The position numbers and the translations under genes were made by a program. The notes under the pieces are model-generated. The model did no database searches and had not been told where the DNA came from. It saw only the letters and a list, made by a program, of their open reading frames with translations. Positions 17,493 to 27,324 of a DNA stretch of 64,000 nucleotides are shown in pieces; positions within the stretch are counted from its first letter, which is position 1; every line of letters starts with the position of its first letter. The stretch lies in contig CP121688.1 in the NCBI GenBank assembly GCA_038396625.1, positions 62,001-126,000 of the forward strand. The letters run 5' to 3'. Origin of the DNA: G038396625 sp038396625 (GTDB lineage: Bacteria; Bacillota; Clostridia; Peptostreptococcales; Thermotaleaceae).

Positions 17493-19007
17493 ATGATTTT
17501 AAGCGATGAAGAAAAACTTCAAAAGATTAAAGAACATGTGAAAAAAATAGAGTATCTAAGATATACAAATAATTCACTTTTATATTGGGATAAAATATCT
17601 CAAATGCCTCCAAAGGGAATTGGATTTAGAAGCGAAGTGATGGCATTTATAGCAGGTGAAATTCATAGATTAAGTCAGGATCAAGAATTTATTGATTTAG
17701 TAAATTATTTCAAAGAAAAAAATCCTGAGGATTTAGACATTAAGACAAATTCCATGATTAGAAGAATAAATAGAAATTATGAATATACAAGCAAAATACC
17801 AGTAGAGGAGTATAGAGAATATATTCATCTTATTGCAGGTGCAGAAGAAGTATGGGAAGTTTGCAAAAAAAATAATGACTTTGATACGATTGCACCATAC
17901 TTAGAAAAAATTGTAAATCACTTTCAACAATTTGCTGAATATTGGGGATATGAAGATGAACCCTATGATGCACTTCTCTCTTATTATGAAGCCGGTGTGA
18001 CGGTAAAAATAGTTGATCATATGTTTACAGAATTAAGAGATTGCATTGTTGAACTTTTAAAGAAAATACAAAAAAGTAAGGTGAAGATAAAAAAGGATGT
18101 TTTCAAAGGAAATTTTGATAAAGAAATGCAGGCTAAAATGATGAGAGATATCTTAAATCGAATTGGCTTTGATTTCGAGGCTGGAAGGTTAGATGAAAGT
18201 GTTCATCCTACGATTTTAGCAAATTCAAATAGAGATGTTAGAATTTTAACTAGCTATCATGAAAACGATTTTCGACCTGCATTTACAACTGCCTTACATG
18301 AAGGTGGTCAGGCACTTTACGAACAAGGAATTAGCGCTGATTTATATGGGACCTTGCTAGCAGAATCATCCTCTATGGGTATTCTAGAAGCAATTGCAAG
18401 GTTTTATGAAAATATTTTTGGTAAGAGTCAAGCCTTTTGGGATAGTTATTATCCAATTATGCAAGGGTATTTTCCATCACTTAAAAAAGTATCCTGTGAA
18501 GATTTCCTTAAAGCGCTTAATAGCGTAGAATCCTCTTTTATTCGCATGGATGCAGATGAATTGACTTATAATCTCCATATTATTATCAGATATGAAATAG
18601 AAAAAGATTTGATGAATGGGAAATTAAGCGTGAAGGAGATACCCAGTGTATGGAATCAAAAATATAAAGATTATCTTGGCATTGAGCCACCCAGTGATTG
18701 TTTAGGTGTACTGCAAGATGTACATTGGTTTTCTGGATACTGGGGTTATTTTCCCATCTATGTACTAGGTAATTTTTATGCAGCACAAATTTATGAAATA
18801 CTGAAGAAAGAAAAACCTGAGTATGACCAGATAATTGCTAGTGGAAGTTGGAAGGAAATAAATGAATGGTTTAAAGAAAAAATATTTGTTCATGGAGCAA
18901 TTTATAACCCACAAGAACTGATCTATTTAGTAACCGATGAAAATCTTAAAGCAGAATATTTTATTAATTATTTAAATGAAAAATATAGAAGAATTTATGA
19001 AATTTAG
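17493..19007 (+). CDS. M32 (carboxypeptidase Taq) family metallopeptidase, HEXXQ variant
   Basis: A 504-residue protein of the M32 carboxypeptidase family, cytoplasmic enzymes that release C-terminal residues from peptides with one divalent metal. The length and C-terminal landmarks (DVHWFSGYWGYFPIYVLGN, YAAQIYEIL) fit the family, as does DVRILTSYHEND. The metal motif reads HEGGQALYEQG at residues 269-273, so the second histidine of HEXXH is a glutamine, and the usual HES before the third ligand is LEA (Glu299). The H269, Q273, E299 spacing equals that of canonical members. Activity could be retained with a changed metal preference, or lost. The start ATG 17493 follows AAAGGAGG. It lies between two MFS genes and upstream of PepX. 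Confidence 0.85.
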   Translation: MILSDEEKLQKIKEHVKKIEYLRYTNNSLLYWDKISQMPPKGIGFRSEVMAFIAGEIHRLSQDQEFIDLVNYFKEKNPEDLDIKTNSMIRRINRNYEYTSKIPVEEYREYIHLIAGAEEVWEVCKKNNDFDTIAPYLEKIVNHFQQFAEYWGYEDEPYDALLSYYEAGVTVKIVDHMFTELRDCIVELLKKIQKSKVKIKKDVFKGNFDKEMQAKMMRDILNRIGFDFEAGRLDESVHPTILANSNRDVRILTSYHENDFRPAFTTALHEGGQALYEQGISADLYGTLLAESSSMGILEAIARFYENIFGKSQAFWDSYYPIMQGYFPSLKKVSCEDFLKALNSVESSFIRMDADELTYNLHIIIRYEIEKDLMNGKLSVKEIPSVWNQKYKDYLGIEPPSDCLGVLQDVHWFSGYWGYFPIYVLGNFYAAQIYEILKKEKPEYDQIIASGSWKEINEWFKEKIFVHGAIYNPQELIYLVTDENLKAEYFINYLNEKYRRIYEI

Positions 19008-19220
19008 GGTTTAAAGAAGAGTCTCTATAAGTTTTTATTAAGTATTGAAGTTCATTAATTCCTAGCTTTTTATATGATGATTCATTTATTTGCTCAAGGA
19101 TGGATGAGAATCAAACCTATTTTCCTGTAAAAGAGCTTTGACAAAGTTGTTATCTTGGCGCCGGAATAACAACAAAGATGGAAATAGGGTTTGAAAATAA
19201 AAAAAAAGGAGAAATGATCA

Positions 19221-20516
19221 GTGAAAAAGTTAATAGAAAAATTAGGCATGGGAGAAAGACTTAAGAAAAATTTCATGATAATTCTTTTAGTAGCAGCTAG
19301 TGGGACGATTATATATGGTCTACCTTATTTTAGATATGATTATTATGATGCATATTTAGCGGCATATCATTTAACGAATACACAAATGGGTGTGTTTGGA
19401 AGTATTTTTGGTGTATTCGGAATGATATCCTATCTATTTGGTGGTTATATCGTGGATAAGTTTTCTATAAGAAATTTATTATCGATTTCATTAGTGCTTA
19501 CTGGTTTAGGTGGATTTTTGCATTTACTACCACTATCTTACCCAGCATTAATCGGCTTATATGCGCTATGGGGGTTTACATCTCTATTTGCATTTTGGCC
19601 TGCATGTGTGAAAGCAGTAAGGATGTTAAGTGATCCCACGGATCAAGGAAAAGGTTTTGGTATTTTTGAAGGGGCAAGAGGTGTTGCAGCAGCGATAATG
19701 GCACCATTAGCTGTCTTAGCCTTTACTATAGGTGCTAAACAACTTAATGATGAAATGGGAATGAAATATGTAATTGTGTTTTATTCAGTAATCACTACGC
19801 TTTGCGGTGTATTGGTATTTTTCAATATGAATAACGATAAAATGGATGCCGATGAAAAAATAGAATTTAAGGATTTGAAAACTGTCTTAAAAATGCCAGC
19901 AGTATGGATCATAGGCGTAGTAACTTTTTGTACCTATGTATTCTGTCTATCAATGTACTATTTCGTTCCTTATGCTACATCGATTTTAGGAGCATCTGTA
20001 GTATTTGGTGCAACTTTATCTGCTGTGAAGAGATACATCTCGCCGATCTCTAATGTGGGTGGTGGATTTTTATCTGATAAAATAGGAACGGCAAATCTTT
20101 TGTTGATTTCGTTTATTATCATGGGGCTAGGTACTGCCGGGATTCTTTTATTACCTTTAAAAGCAAGTATGTTGACCATATTTGTTATTCTTTTCTTAAT
20201 CATTTACTTCTTCTTTAATGTGAACTATGCTCTAACTTGGGCAATGATGGAAGAAGGTAAGGTACCCCTTAAGGTATCTGGTACTGCTGCAGGTGTAATT
20301 GCTACAGTGGGATACTTGCCTGAAATATTTTGTTCTGTGCTTGCAGGAAACTTAATAGATAAATATCCTGGTGTAACTGGATATCGCTATTATTTTATGT
20401 TTTTAATCGCGATGATGGTCATAGGTGTTCTTTCGATATTCGTATGGAAAGCACATCTTAACAAAATCAGAAACAATACAGTAGGAGAAATGGTTAACGA
20501 AACAGAATCTCAATAA
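19221..20516 (+). CDS. MFS transporter
   Basis: A 431-residue carrier with about twelve membrane segments and a mid-protein hydrophilic loop (residues about 205-220). The motif FGGYIVDKFSIRNLL after the second segment is the typical G-x3-D-x-(R/K) loop of major facilitators, repeated in the second half as GGFLSDKIG. The start is GTG 19221, eight bases after AAAGGAGA; the ATG at 19214 is out of frame. It lies 29 bp before the PepX gene, so it may carry proline-containing peptides or their products (inference). Confidence 0.8.
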   Translation: MKKLIEKLGMGERLKKNFMIILLVAASGTIIYGLPYFRYDYYDAYLAAYHLTNTQMGVFGSIFGVFGMISYLFGGYIVDKFSIRNLLSISLVLTGLGGFLHLLPLSYPALIGLYALWGFTSLFAFWPACVKAVRMLSDPTDQGKGFGIFEGARGVAAAIMAPLAVLAFTIGAKQLNDEMGMKYVIVFYSVITTLCGVLVFFNMNNDKMDADEKIEFKDLKTVLKMPAVWIIGVVTFCTYVFCLSMYYFVPYATSILGASVVFGATLSAVKRYISPISNVGGGFLSDKIGTANLLLISFIIMGLGTAGILLLPLKASMLTIFVILFLIIYFFFNVNYALTWAMMEEGKVPLKVSGTAAGVIATVGYLPEIFCSVLAGNLIDKYPGVTGYRYYFMFLIAMMVIGVLSIFVWKAHLNKIRNNTVGEMVNETESQ

Positions 20517-20545
20517 GCGGATATCAAAAGAATGAGGGTGATAAT

Positions 20546-22918
20546 TTGTTAGAATCTAGGGAATATACCAATATAAAGACTTTACAGAAATTAAAACTCA
20601 TAGATGAGGATGCCAGTTTTCTAGATAAAGAATTCCTAGTGAAACCCATAGAAAATGTACTTTTTAAAAAGGTGATATCAAGATTAACACAAAATACTGA
20701 TTTTGATGCAATGAATCTTGAAAACAATCATTTAATAACAGAGAAGGAATTCTATTGTATAGCAATAGCATTATTAGATTATGAGATAGATGTAGAGTGT
20801 GGGAAAGACCAGATTATTGATTTTGCTAAGCGTATAGGGTTATCTCCAACTGGGCATAAAGACTATACAAACGCTGATTTTTTTAATAGTGTTGTTGATT
20901 TATTAAAAGCCAAAACAAAAGACGGGATAGATTATTTTGAAAATCTTTGCCTAAATGGTGTATTTAAGGATTATAATAAGGGCAAAAAAATTCCTGAAAT
21001 ATTAGTTTTTAATGGTAAGACACAACCTATTTTTGATTATAAAGAATCTATATTTGAAAAAGTATTTATAGAGACGCCTTTGGATACGGATCAAGATAAT
21101 CAACGGGATTTAATAGTGGCATATATAAGAAGACCCCTAGAGAGTAATTACGGTATGAAAGTACCTGTTATATATGTAGCGAATCCCTATATGATGGGTA
21201 CAAATGATCACATATATAAGCCACATCATGTTGATGTTGATTTAGAAATTTTTCCTGAAACAGATGTGCAATATGAAGACATTAAGTATCAGAAAAAAGA
21301 AATCAAGTTGCCAGAACCTAGAAAAATATTAGGAAAAGCAGATTCAGCGATTTTAGATGAGGAAGTAGCTTTTGAATGTATCACTCCTTGGTATAATTAT
21401 TTTTTAGTGAGAGGGTATGCAATTGTATTTGCTGGTGGAATAGGAACCCGTGGTTCAGAAGGAATACGAACATGTGGCTCTGTTGAGGAAACAATATCAA
21501 CGATTTCAGTGATTGATTGGCTAAATAAAAAAGTTAAAGGATTTACCAATAAAACAGATCATTTAGAAGTTGTTGCACATTGGTGTAGTGGAAATGTTGG
21601 CATGACGGGGAAATCCTACTTAGGAACCCTTGCTATCGCCGCAGCAACAACAGGGGTGGAAGGATTAAAAACGATTGTTCCAGAGGCTGCAATTAGCAAT
21701 TGGTATGAATACTATAGATGTAACGGACTAAATCTACCAGCAATAGGTTGGCAAGGTGATGATGCAGATTTATTAGCGGAACATTGTTTTAGTAGAATGT
21801 TTGATACAGATGACTACGAGGGTGTAAAAAGCTGTTTTGATCATGCCCTCAATCAGTTAAAAAAAGATCAAGATAGGATTACTGGAAATTATAATAAATT
21901 TTGGGATGAGCGGAATTACTTAAACGATGCAGATAAAATTCAAGCCAGTGTTTTTATCGTTCATGGTTTAAGAGATTGGAATGTTAAGCCAAAACAATTT
22001 GATATGTTATGGCGTGCCTTAGAAAAATATAATATTCCAAGAAAAATGATCTTACACCAAGGGGGTCATATCTATATTAATAATCTTGAAGGAATAGATT
22101 ATAGTGATATTATGAATAAATGGTTTGGCCATTGGCTTTATGATATACCGAACAATATTATGGAGGAAATACCATCTGTTATGATTCAAAACAACGCATA
22201 TATTCATCAATGGGATCATTCAAATCACTGGCCATTTGAAGGTGTAGAAAAAGTAAAATTCTTTGTGGATCATAATCATAAATTAACAAAAACAAAAAAT
22301 GATGATCCTACTGATGTGATCATTACAGATGATCTATCGTTAACAGGATATGACAGACAAAAACCAGATGAATCCATATGGCTAGATGCCATTGTGCGTG
22401 AACCAGAAATTCAAAAACCTTATAGAGCAGCTTATACCAGTGATATACTAAGTAAGGATACTAGGATTAGTGGGACGGTAAATGTTGAAATAAGGGCAAA
22501 ACTTGACAGTGGAACAGGTATCATTAGTGCGATGTTGGTAGATTATGGAACGGAAAAAAGACCAGCATTAGAATGTAAAAGCATTAAGAAAGATGCCATG
22601 AAATATGGGATCAATGCAGGAACGGCTGATTTGGTTGATTTTATGATAGATGAGACGAGTACAGACTTTGATGTAATCACTAGAGGTTGGATGAGTGCAC
22701 AAAATCGTAGAAATAATTATAATAAAGATGAAGTGATTGTAGATAAAGAATATACTTTTAAATTTGATATGCAACCCATTGATTACACTCTTTTAAAGGG
22801 ACATAGATTGGGATTTATCATATATTCTACCGATGTTCAAGCCACACAAAGGCAACATAGAATAACAAATCTTACGATTAGCAGTAAGAGTATAGTAGTT
22901 CGTATTCCATTAAAATAG
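20546..22918 (+). CDS. pepX: Xaa-Pro dipeptidyl-peptidase
   Basis: A 790-residue serine peptidase of family S15 that removes Xaa-Pro dipeptides from peptide N-termini. The N-terminal helical domain, alpha/beta-hydrolase core and C-terminal jelly-roll (SILTKD-type strands after residue 600) match the long PepX layout. The catalytic triad can be placed at Ser357 (GKSYLG), Asp477 (GLRDWNVKP) and His508 (HQGGHIYI), close to the positions in Lactococcus PepX. The start is TTG 20546, about six bases after GAGGGTGA, with no in-frame ATG nearby. With the M32 carboxypeptidase and two MFS genes it forms a peptide-degradation locus, ending in a terminator at 23007. This enzyme is best known in lactic acid bacteria. 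Confidence 0.9.
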   Translation: MLESREYTNIKTLQKLKLIDEDASFLDKEFLVKPIENVLFKKVISRLTQNTDFDAMNLENNHLITEKEFYCIAIALLDYEIDVECGKDQIIDFAKRIGLSPTGHKDYTNADFFNSVVDLLKAKTKDGIDYFENLCLNGVFKDYNKGKKIPEILVFNGKTQPIFDYKESIFEKVFIETPLDTDQDNQRDLIVAYIRRPLESNYGMKVPVIYVANPYMMGTNDHIYKPHHVDVDLEIFPETDVQYEDIKYQKKEIKLPEPRKILGKADSAILDEEVAFECITPWYNYFLVRGYAIVFAGGIGTRGSEGIRTCGSVEETISTISVIDWLNKKVKGFTNKTDHLEVVAHWCSGNVGMTGKSYLGTLAIAAATTGVEGLKTIVPEAAISNWYEYYRCNGLNLPAIGWQGDDADLLAEHCFSRMFDTDDYEGVKSCFDHALNQLKKDQDRITGNYNKFWDERNYLNDADKIQASVFIVHGLRDWNVKPKQFDMLWRALEKYNIPRKMILHQGGHIYINNLEGIDYSDIMNKWFGHWLYDIPNNIMEEIPSVMIQNNAYIHQWDHSNHWPFEGVEKVKFFVDHNHKLTKTKNDDPTDVIITDDLSLTGYDRQKPDESIWLDAIVREPEIQKPYRAAYTSDILSKDTRISGTVNVEIRAKLDSGTGIISAMLVDYGTEKRPALECKSIKKDAMKYGINAGTADLVDFMIDETSTDFDVITRGWMSAQNRRNNYNKDEVIVDKEYTFKFDMQPIDYTLLKGHRLGFIIYSTDVQATQRQHRITNLTISSKSIVVRIPLK

Positions 22919-23006
22919 AAATGTTTCAACAGAAGGTTTTACCTATAAATGGTATGATTTAGTATTAGTAATTCTTGAATTTACTGAAAGTCTCTTTTAT
23001 TTTACT

Positions 23007-23044
23007 GCAAGGCTCCATTAAAAATAGAGCCTTGCTTTTTATTT
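23007..23044 (+). terminator. Intrinsic terminator after pepX
   Basis: GCAAGGCTC (23007-23015) pairs perfectly with GAGCCTTGC (23027-23035) and is followed by TTTTTATTT. It closes the peptide locus. Confidence 0.9.
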
Positions 23045-23254
23045 AGCGTATGGAGAATTTTATCTAATGCATAACTTCCGTTGCTTTGTAAACTTGGGTG
23101 TTCATAGGTCTAGGTAACTGCTTGTATATAAGGTATATAAAAATTTGAAAGTGAATTATATCTTTAAAAAAGGTATAATAAAAGTAACGATAAAAAGTAA
23201 AGTTTAAGAAAGGCTTTTTAATACAGAAATATGTGATACAGAAAGGAATAGGTC

Positions 23255-23794
23255 ATGTTAACGGATCAAAGAAGAGAAAAAATCATAAAAGTCTTAAAAA
23301 ATCATGAAAAGCCCATCACGGGTACAGAATTAGCAAAGATGTTTAATGTCAGTAGACAGGTGATTGTACAAGATATTGCAGTCATGAGGGCTCAAGGCTA
23401 TGATATTCTTGCGACGTCTCATGGTTATATGATGGCCAAAGTCAGTGGAAAAAAGAAAAATATCAAAACCCTTGTATGCAGACATAAGGGCTATGAGCAA
23501 ATGGAAGAAGAATTGAAAATTATGGTGGACATGGGTGCAAAGATATTGGATGTGATTGTGGAGCATCCTGTATATGGGGAAATTCGAAGTTCTTTGCTGA
23601 TTGAATCTAGGATGGATATAGAGGATTTTATGGAGAAGGTAAAAAATAATCAAGCAGCACCCTTAGCTTCTTTAACAGGAGGTGAACATATCCATACTAT
23701 AGAAGTCGCAAATGATAGGGCATATCATAAGATCATCGCATTGCTTAAGGAAAAAGGATATTTGGTAAAAGCAGAAACTCTTTCGTCAACATAG
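23255..23794 (+). CDS. niaR: NiaR, niacin-responsive repressor
   Basis: A 179-residue repressor with an N-terminal helix-turn-helix (residues about 5-55, KPITGTELAKMFNVSRQVIVQDI) and a C-terminal 3H domain carrying the conserved histidines (CRHKGY, VEHPVYGEI, TGGEHIHTI). In characterised relatives nicotinic acid is the co-repressor and a metal is bound by the 3H histidines. Its targets are NAD synthesis and niacin uptake genes. It starts at ATG 23255 behind AAAGGAATAG and is followed by its own terminator and then nadABC, its expected target. The -10-like TATAAT at 23174 has no clear -35. Confidence 0.92.
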   Translation: MLTDQRREKIIKVLKNHEKPITGTELAKMFNVSRQVIVQDIAVMRAQGYDILATSHGYMMAKVSGKKKNIKTLVCRHKGYEQMEEELKIMVDMGAKILDVIVEHPVYGEIRSSLLIESRMDIEDFMEKVKNNQAAPLASLTGGEHIHTIEVANDRAYHKIIALLKEKGYLVKAETLSST

Positions 23795-23809
23795 AAGAAG
23801 CGGAGGAGT

Positions 23810-23857
23810 TAACAAATCTTTCTATTGCAATATACCCAAAGATTTGTTATATTTTTT
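23810..23857 (+). terminator. Intrinsic terminator after niaR
   Basis: A perfect 12-bp stem (23810-23821 / 23838-23849) with a 16-base loop is followed by TATTTTTTAT. It separates niaR from the nad operon. Confidence 0.85.
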
Positions 23858-23860
23858 ATA

Positions 23861-23886
23861 ACAGGTGACAAGACAGGTGTAAACAC
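23861..23886 (+). promoter_or_regulatory. Candidate NiaR operator ahead of nadA
   Basis: ACAGGTG occurs twice in the same orientation at 23861-23867 and 23873-23879, a 12-bp pitch, continuing as GTGTAAACAC. NiaR sites in Firmicutes are described as ACA/TGT-type elements. The position, between the niaR terminator and nadA and 83-108 bp before the nadA ATG, is right for repression. The promoter itself is not clear by eye. Confidence 0.5.
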
Positions 23887-23968
23887 AAAATCCTATCTGA
23901 AATTTTCAGAAGATAAAATAGCCATAACAACGGGACAGAAAAACCAATAAATGAAAGGAACGAACAAT

Positions 23969-24880
23969 ATGGATGAAAAAACAATGATACAAGAGATCAT
24001 GCGGTTAAAAAAAGAAAAAAACGCCATCATACTAGCCCACAATTATCAAATACCAGAGGTACAAGAGATTGCTGATATTGTGGGAGATTCTTTAAAACTT
24101 AGTCAAGAAGCAAAACAAACGGATGCAGACATGATTGTTTTTTGTGGAGTACATTTTATGGCAGAGAGTGCAAAAATTTTATCTCCCCATAAAAAGGTAC
24201 TACTTCCTGTGATAGATGCAGGATGTCCTATGGCAGATATGGTGAACCCAGCACAATTGAAAATGTTTAAGCAGGAGTATCCCAATATTCCGATTGTATG
24301 TTATGTGAATTCTTCGGCTGCCGTTAAGGCAGAGAGTGATATTTGTTGTACGTCATCTAACGCAGTAAAGGTTGTAAAAAGTATCAAGGCAGATGAAATC
24401 TTATTTGTACCGGATCAAAACTTAGGAGATTATATTGCCAAACAAGTACCTGAAAAAAGCATTATATTATGGGAGGGATTTTGTATTACCCATCATAGAG
24501 TTGAACCAGCAGACGTAGATGTAGCGAAAAATCAGCATCCAGAAGCTTTGGTGTTGGTTCACCCAGAAACTAGACCATCGATAGTAGAAAAAGCAGATTT
24601 TGTAGGAAGTACCGCTGAAATCATTCGTTATGCGAAAGAATCAAATCAAAAATCTTTTATCATTGGAACAGAGATGGGGGTATTGCATAAACTTCGCAAG
24701 GAAAATCCAGATAAAAAATTCTATCTTATATCCCCAGCACTAACATGTTTTAATATGAAAAAGACAGCTCTTGGAGATGTATATAATGCCTTACTTCATG
24801 AAAAACATGAAATCGTTGTAGAAGAAGAGATCAGGGAAAAAGCATTGGGTGCATTAGAAAAAATGTTGCAGCTTCGTTAA
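23969..24880 (+). CDS. nadA: Quinolinate synthase
   Basis: NadA condenses iminoaspartate with dihydroxyacetone phosphate to quinolinate using an oxygen-sensitive [4Fe-4S] cluster. The 303-residue protein keeps the three cluster cysteines: Cys59 (FCGVHFMAE), Cys172 (WEGFCITHH) and Cys260 (LTCFNMKKT). It also has AHNYQIPEVQ and GDSLKLSQEA near the N-terminus. ATG 23969 lies eight bases after AAAGGAA; the in-frame ATG at 23951 precedes that site and is rejected. It is the first gene of nadA-nadB-nadC-EIIC, 12 bp before nadB. Confidence 0.96.
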   Translation: MDEKTMIQEIMRLKKEKNAIILAHNYQIPEVQEIADIVGDSLKLSQEAKQTDADMIVFCGVHFMAESAKILSPHKKVLLPVIDAGCPMADMVNPAQLKMFKQEYPNIPIVCYVNSSAAVKAESDICCTSSNAVKVVKSIKADEILFVPDQNLGDYIAKQVPEKSIILWEGFCITHHRVEPADVDVAKNQHPEALVLVHPETRPSIVEKADFVGSTAEIIRYAKESNQKSFIIGTEMGVLHKLRKENPDKKFYLISPALTCFNMKKTALGDVYNALLHEKHEIVVEEEIREKALGALEKMLQLR

Positions 24881-24892
24881 GGAGATGAAGCC

Positions 24893-26470
24893 ATGAAAAC
24901 GAGATATATCGAAGATATTGATGTTTCTCAGATGAAAACAATAAATTGTGATGTACTTGTATTAGGCTCTGGCATCGCAGGACTATCTACAGCCTTAAAT
25001 ATTGCACAGCAATATAAAGTCATCATCATTTCTAAAGCAGTAATAGACCAGAACAATAGTAATTTAGCTCAAGGAGGAATTGCTGCATGTGTACATCCTG
25101 AAGATGATTTTGCATTGCATATAGAAGATACCTTAAGGGCAGGAGCTTATTACAATAAGGTAGAAACTACAAAAGTCTTGATTGAAGAAGCCCCTAAAAG
25201 TATTGAAAAGCTATTATCTTATGGAGCTAATTTAGATCGAGATGAGAAGGGACAATTAAGGGTTACAAGAGAAGGCGGGCATAGCAAACGAAGAATTCTT
25301 CATGCAAAGGATGCCACTGGAAGAGAAGTTGTGAGGGCATTGGGGCAAGCCATCAAGGAAAGAGAAAATATCGTATTGAAAGAGCACGTGTTTGCTATCG
25401 ATATTCTTACGGTAAAGGATATGGCTACAGGGATTGTAGCAATTAATGAAGATGGGGAAAAGATCATTTATCAAAGTAAAGCTGTAGTGATGGCAACTGG
25501 GGGGGTAGGGCAGCTTTATAAAAATACAACCAATGCTATCATTGCTACAGGAGATGGAATTGCGATGGCATATAGAGCAGGGGCTTCTTTGAAAGATATG
25601 GAGTTTATTCAGTTTCATCCTACAGCCCTGCATAGTGATCAATCGGGACAAAGGTTTTTGATATCAGAGGCAGTCAGGGGAGAAGGAGCGGTTTTAAGAA
25701 ATAATAAGGGGCAAGCCTTTATGCATAAATATCATGAAATGAAGGATTTAGCCCCTCGAGATATTGTGACAAGGAGCATCTTTACGGAAATGATAGCAAG
25801 TAATAGTAAGCATGTCTATCTAGACATTACCCACAAACCAGCTTCTTTTATTACAGAACGGTTTCCAACGATTTATGGGAGATGCTTAGAAGAAGGCATT
25901 GATATGACAAAGCAGTGGATTCCTGTTGTACCTACAGAACATTATACAATGGGAGGTATATCCACCGATGTGAATGGGCAAACAAATATCAAAGGATTAT
26001 ATGCCTGTGGAGAATGTGCTTGTACAGGGGTTCATGGAGCCAATCGTCTAGCAAGCAATTCCCTATTAGAAGGACTTGTTTTTGGCAATAGGGTAGCACA
26101 GTCCATGAATGAATATTTGAAAAAGACTATAGTGAAACAAGGTTGTGTAGTGTCTATTTCTAGGCATCACCAGGAAAACAGAGCGTCAGTAAAGGTGGAG
26201 CAGTGTAAAGTAGCATTACAAAATATCATGGATCAATATGTTTCTATTGTTAGAAGTGAAGAGGGCTTAAAGAAAGCGTTAAAAGCAGTAGAGCAATTAC
26301 GAAGTAGCTTATGGTCAAAAAATAAGAGAGATATTCCCTACTATGAAGCAATCAATATGTATACTGTGGCTGCATTAATTATAAGAGGAGCTTTGAAAAG
26401 AAAAGAAAGCCTGGGAGCACATTATCGTGTAGAACAGATGGAGGAGAATAAGTGTATAATAAATTTTTAA
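24893..26470 (+). CDS. nadB: L-aspartate oxidase
   Basis: NadB oxidises L-aspartate to iminoaspartate with FAD. In anaerobes fumarate is the usual electron acceptor. The 525-residue protein has the FAD dinucleotide fold VLGSGIAGLSTAL, the substrate-site region NLAQGGIAA, HSKRRILHAKDATG, and the succinate-dehydrogenase-like AVRGEGAVLRN and GVHGANRLASNSLLEGLVFG. The C-terminal helical domain is present, so it is full length. ATG 24893 follows AAGGAGATG. The last 19 bp overlap nadC, consistent with translational coupling. Confidence 0.96.
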   Translation: MKTRYIEDIDVSQMKTINCDVLVLGSGIAGLSTALNIAQQYKVIIISKAVIDQNNSNLAQGGIAACVHPEDDFALHIEDTLRAGAYYNKVETTKVLIEEAPKSIEKLLSYGANLDRDEKGQLRVTREGGHSKRRILHAKDATGREVVRALGQAIKERENIVLKEHVFAIDILTVKDMATGIVAINEDGEKIIYQSKAVVMATGGVGQLYKNTTNAIIATGDGIAMAYRAGASLKDMEFIQFHPTALHSDQSGQRFLISEAVRGEGAVLRNNKGQAFMHKYHEMKDLAPRDIVTRSIFTEMIASNSKHVYLDITHKPASFITERFPTIYGRCLEEGIDMTKQWIPVVPTEHYTMGGISTDVNGQTNIKGLYACGECACTGVHGANRLASNSLLEGLVFGNRVAQSMNEYLKKTIVKQGCVVSISRHHQENRASVKVEQCKVALQNIMDQYVSIVRSEEGLKKALKAVEQLRSSLWSKNKRDIPYYEAINMYTVAALIIRGALKRKESLGAHYRVEQMEENKCIINF

Positions 26471-27288
26471 TTGAAAAAGTTATAAAAAATGCATTGCTAG
26501 AGGACATGAATTATGGAGATATGACGACAGATTTATTAATTGATAAAGGAGAAACATCTGAAGCCGTGCTAACAGCAAAGGAAGAAGGCATCATTGCAGG
26601 ACTTCCCATTGTAGAGACGGTTTTTAAACTGTTAGACGACACACTTACCTTTGATGCAATGAAAGAAGATGGAGATGCTGTAAAAGCAGGAGAAGATATA
26701 GCTAGGATCAAAGGAAGCACAAAAAGCATTTTAAAGGGAGAACGCGTAGCTTTAAATTTCATACAAAGGCTGTCAGGAATCGCTTCAAAAGCAAAGCTTT
26801 ACGCACAGATGGTAGAAGGAACTTCCGTAAGAATTGTGGATACGAGAAAAACAACACCAGGGTTAAGGGCTCTAGAAAAATATGCGGTTCGAATGGGTGG
26901 GTGTTGGAATCATCGATTCAATCTTTCAGATGCTGTGATGATCAAGGATAATCATATTAAGGCTGTAGGAGGTATAGCAGAAGCAATTAAAAAGGCTCGT
27001 CAAAATATTCCTCATACCACAAAAATAGAAGTAGAGGTAGAGAATTTAGAGCAATTAAAAGAAGCTCTAGGGGCAAAGGCAGATATTATTATGCTAGATA
27101 ATATGGATGTAGCACATATGAAAGAAGCAGCAATGCTTACAAAGAAAAGAGCAATCCTCGAAGCTTCTGGAAATATCACAGAAGAAAGAATTAAAGATAT
27201 TGTAGCTACAGGAGTAGATGTGATCTCTGTAGGTGCCCTTACCCATTCTGTGAAGGCTATGGATATTAGTTTAAATATTTTAAAATGA
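26452..27288 (+). CDS. nadC: Quinolinate phosphoribosyltransferase (decarboxylating)
   Basis: NadC converts quinolinate and PRPP to nicotinate mononucleotide. The 278-residue protein has the family landmarks ERVALNFIQRLSGIA, VDTRKTTPGLRALEKYAV, DAVMIKDNHI and LEASGNI, covering substrate and PRPP contacts. It starts with GTG 26452 inside the end of nadB, behind GGAGGA. It completes the de novo NAD branch from aspartate together with nadA and nadB. A lone EIIC-like gene follows 36 bp later. Confidence 0.96.
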   Translation: MYNKFLIEKVIKNALLEDMNYGDMTTDLLIDKGETSEAVLTAKEEGIIAGLPIVETVFKLLDDTLTFDAMKEDGDAVKAGEDIARIKGSTKSILKGERVALNFIQRLSGIASKAKLYAQMVEGTSVRIVDTRKTTPGLRALEKYAVRMGGCWNHRFNLSDAVMIKDNHIKAVGGIAEAIKKARQNIPHTTKIEVEVENLEQLKEALGAKADIIMLDNMDVAHMKEAAMLTKKRAILEASGNITEERIKDIVATGVDVISVGALTHSVKAMDISLNILK

Positions 27289-27324
27289 TGTCATGTACAA
27301 GGAGAAGAAAATGAGGTGGAGTAA

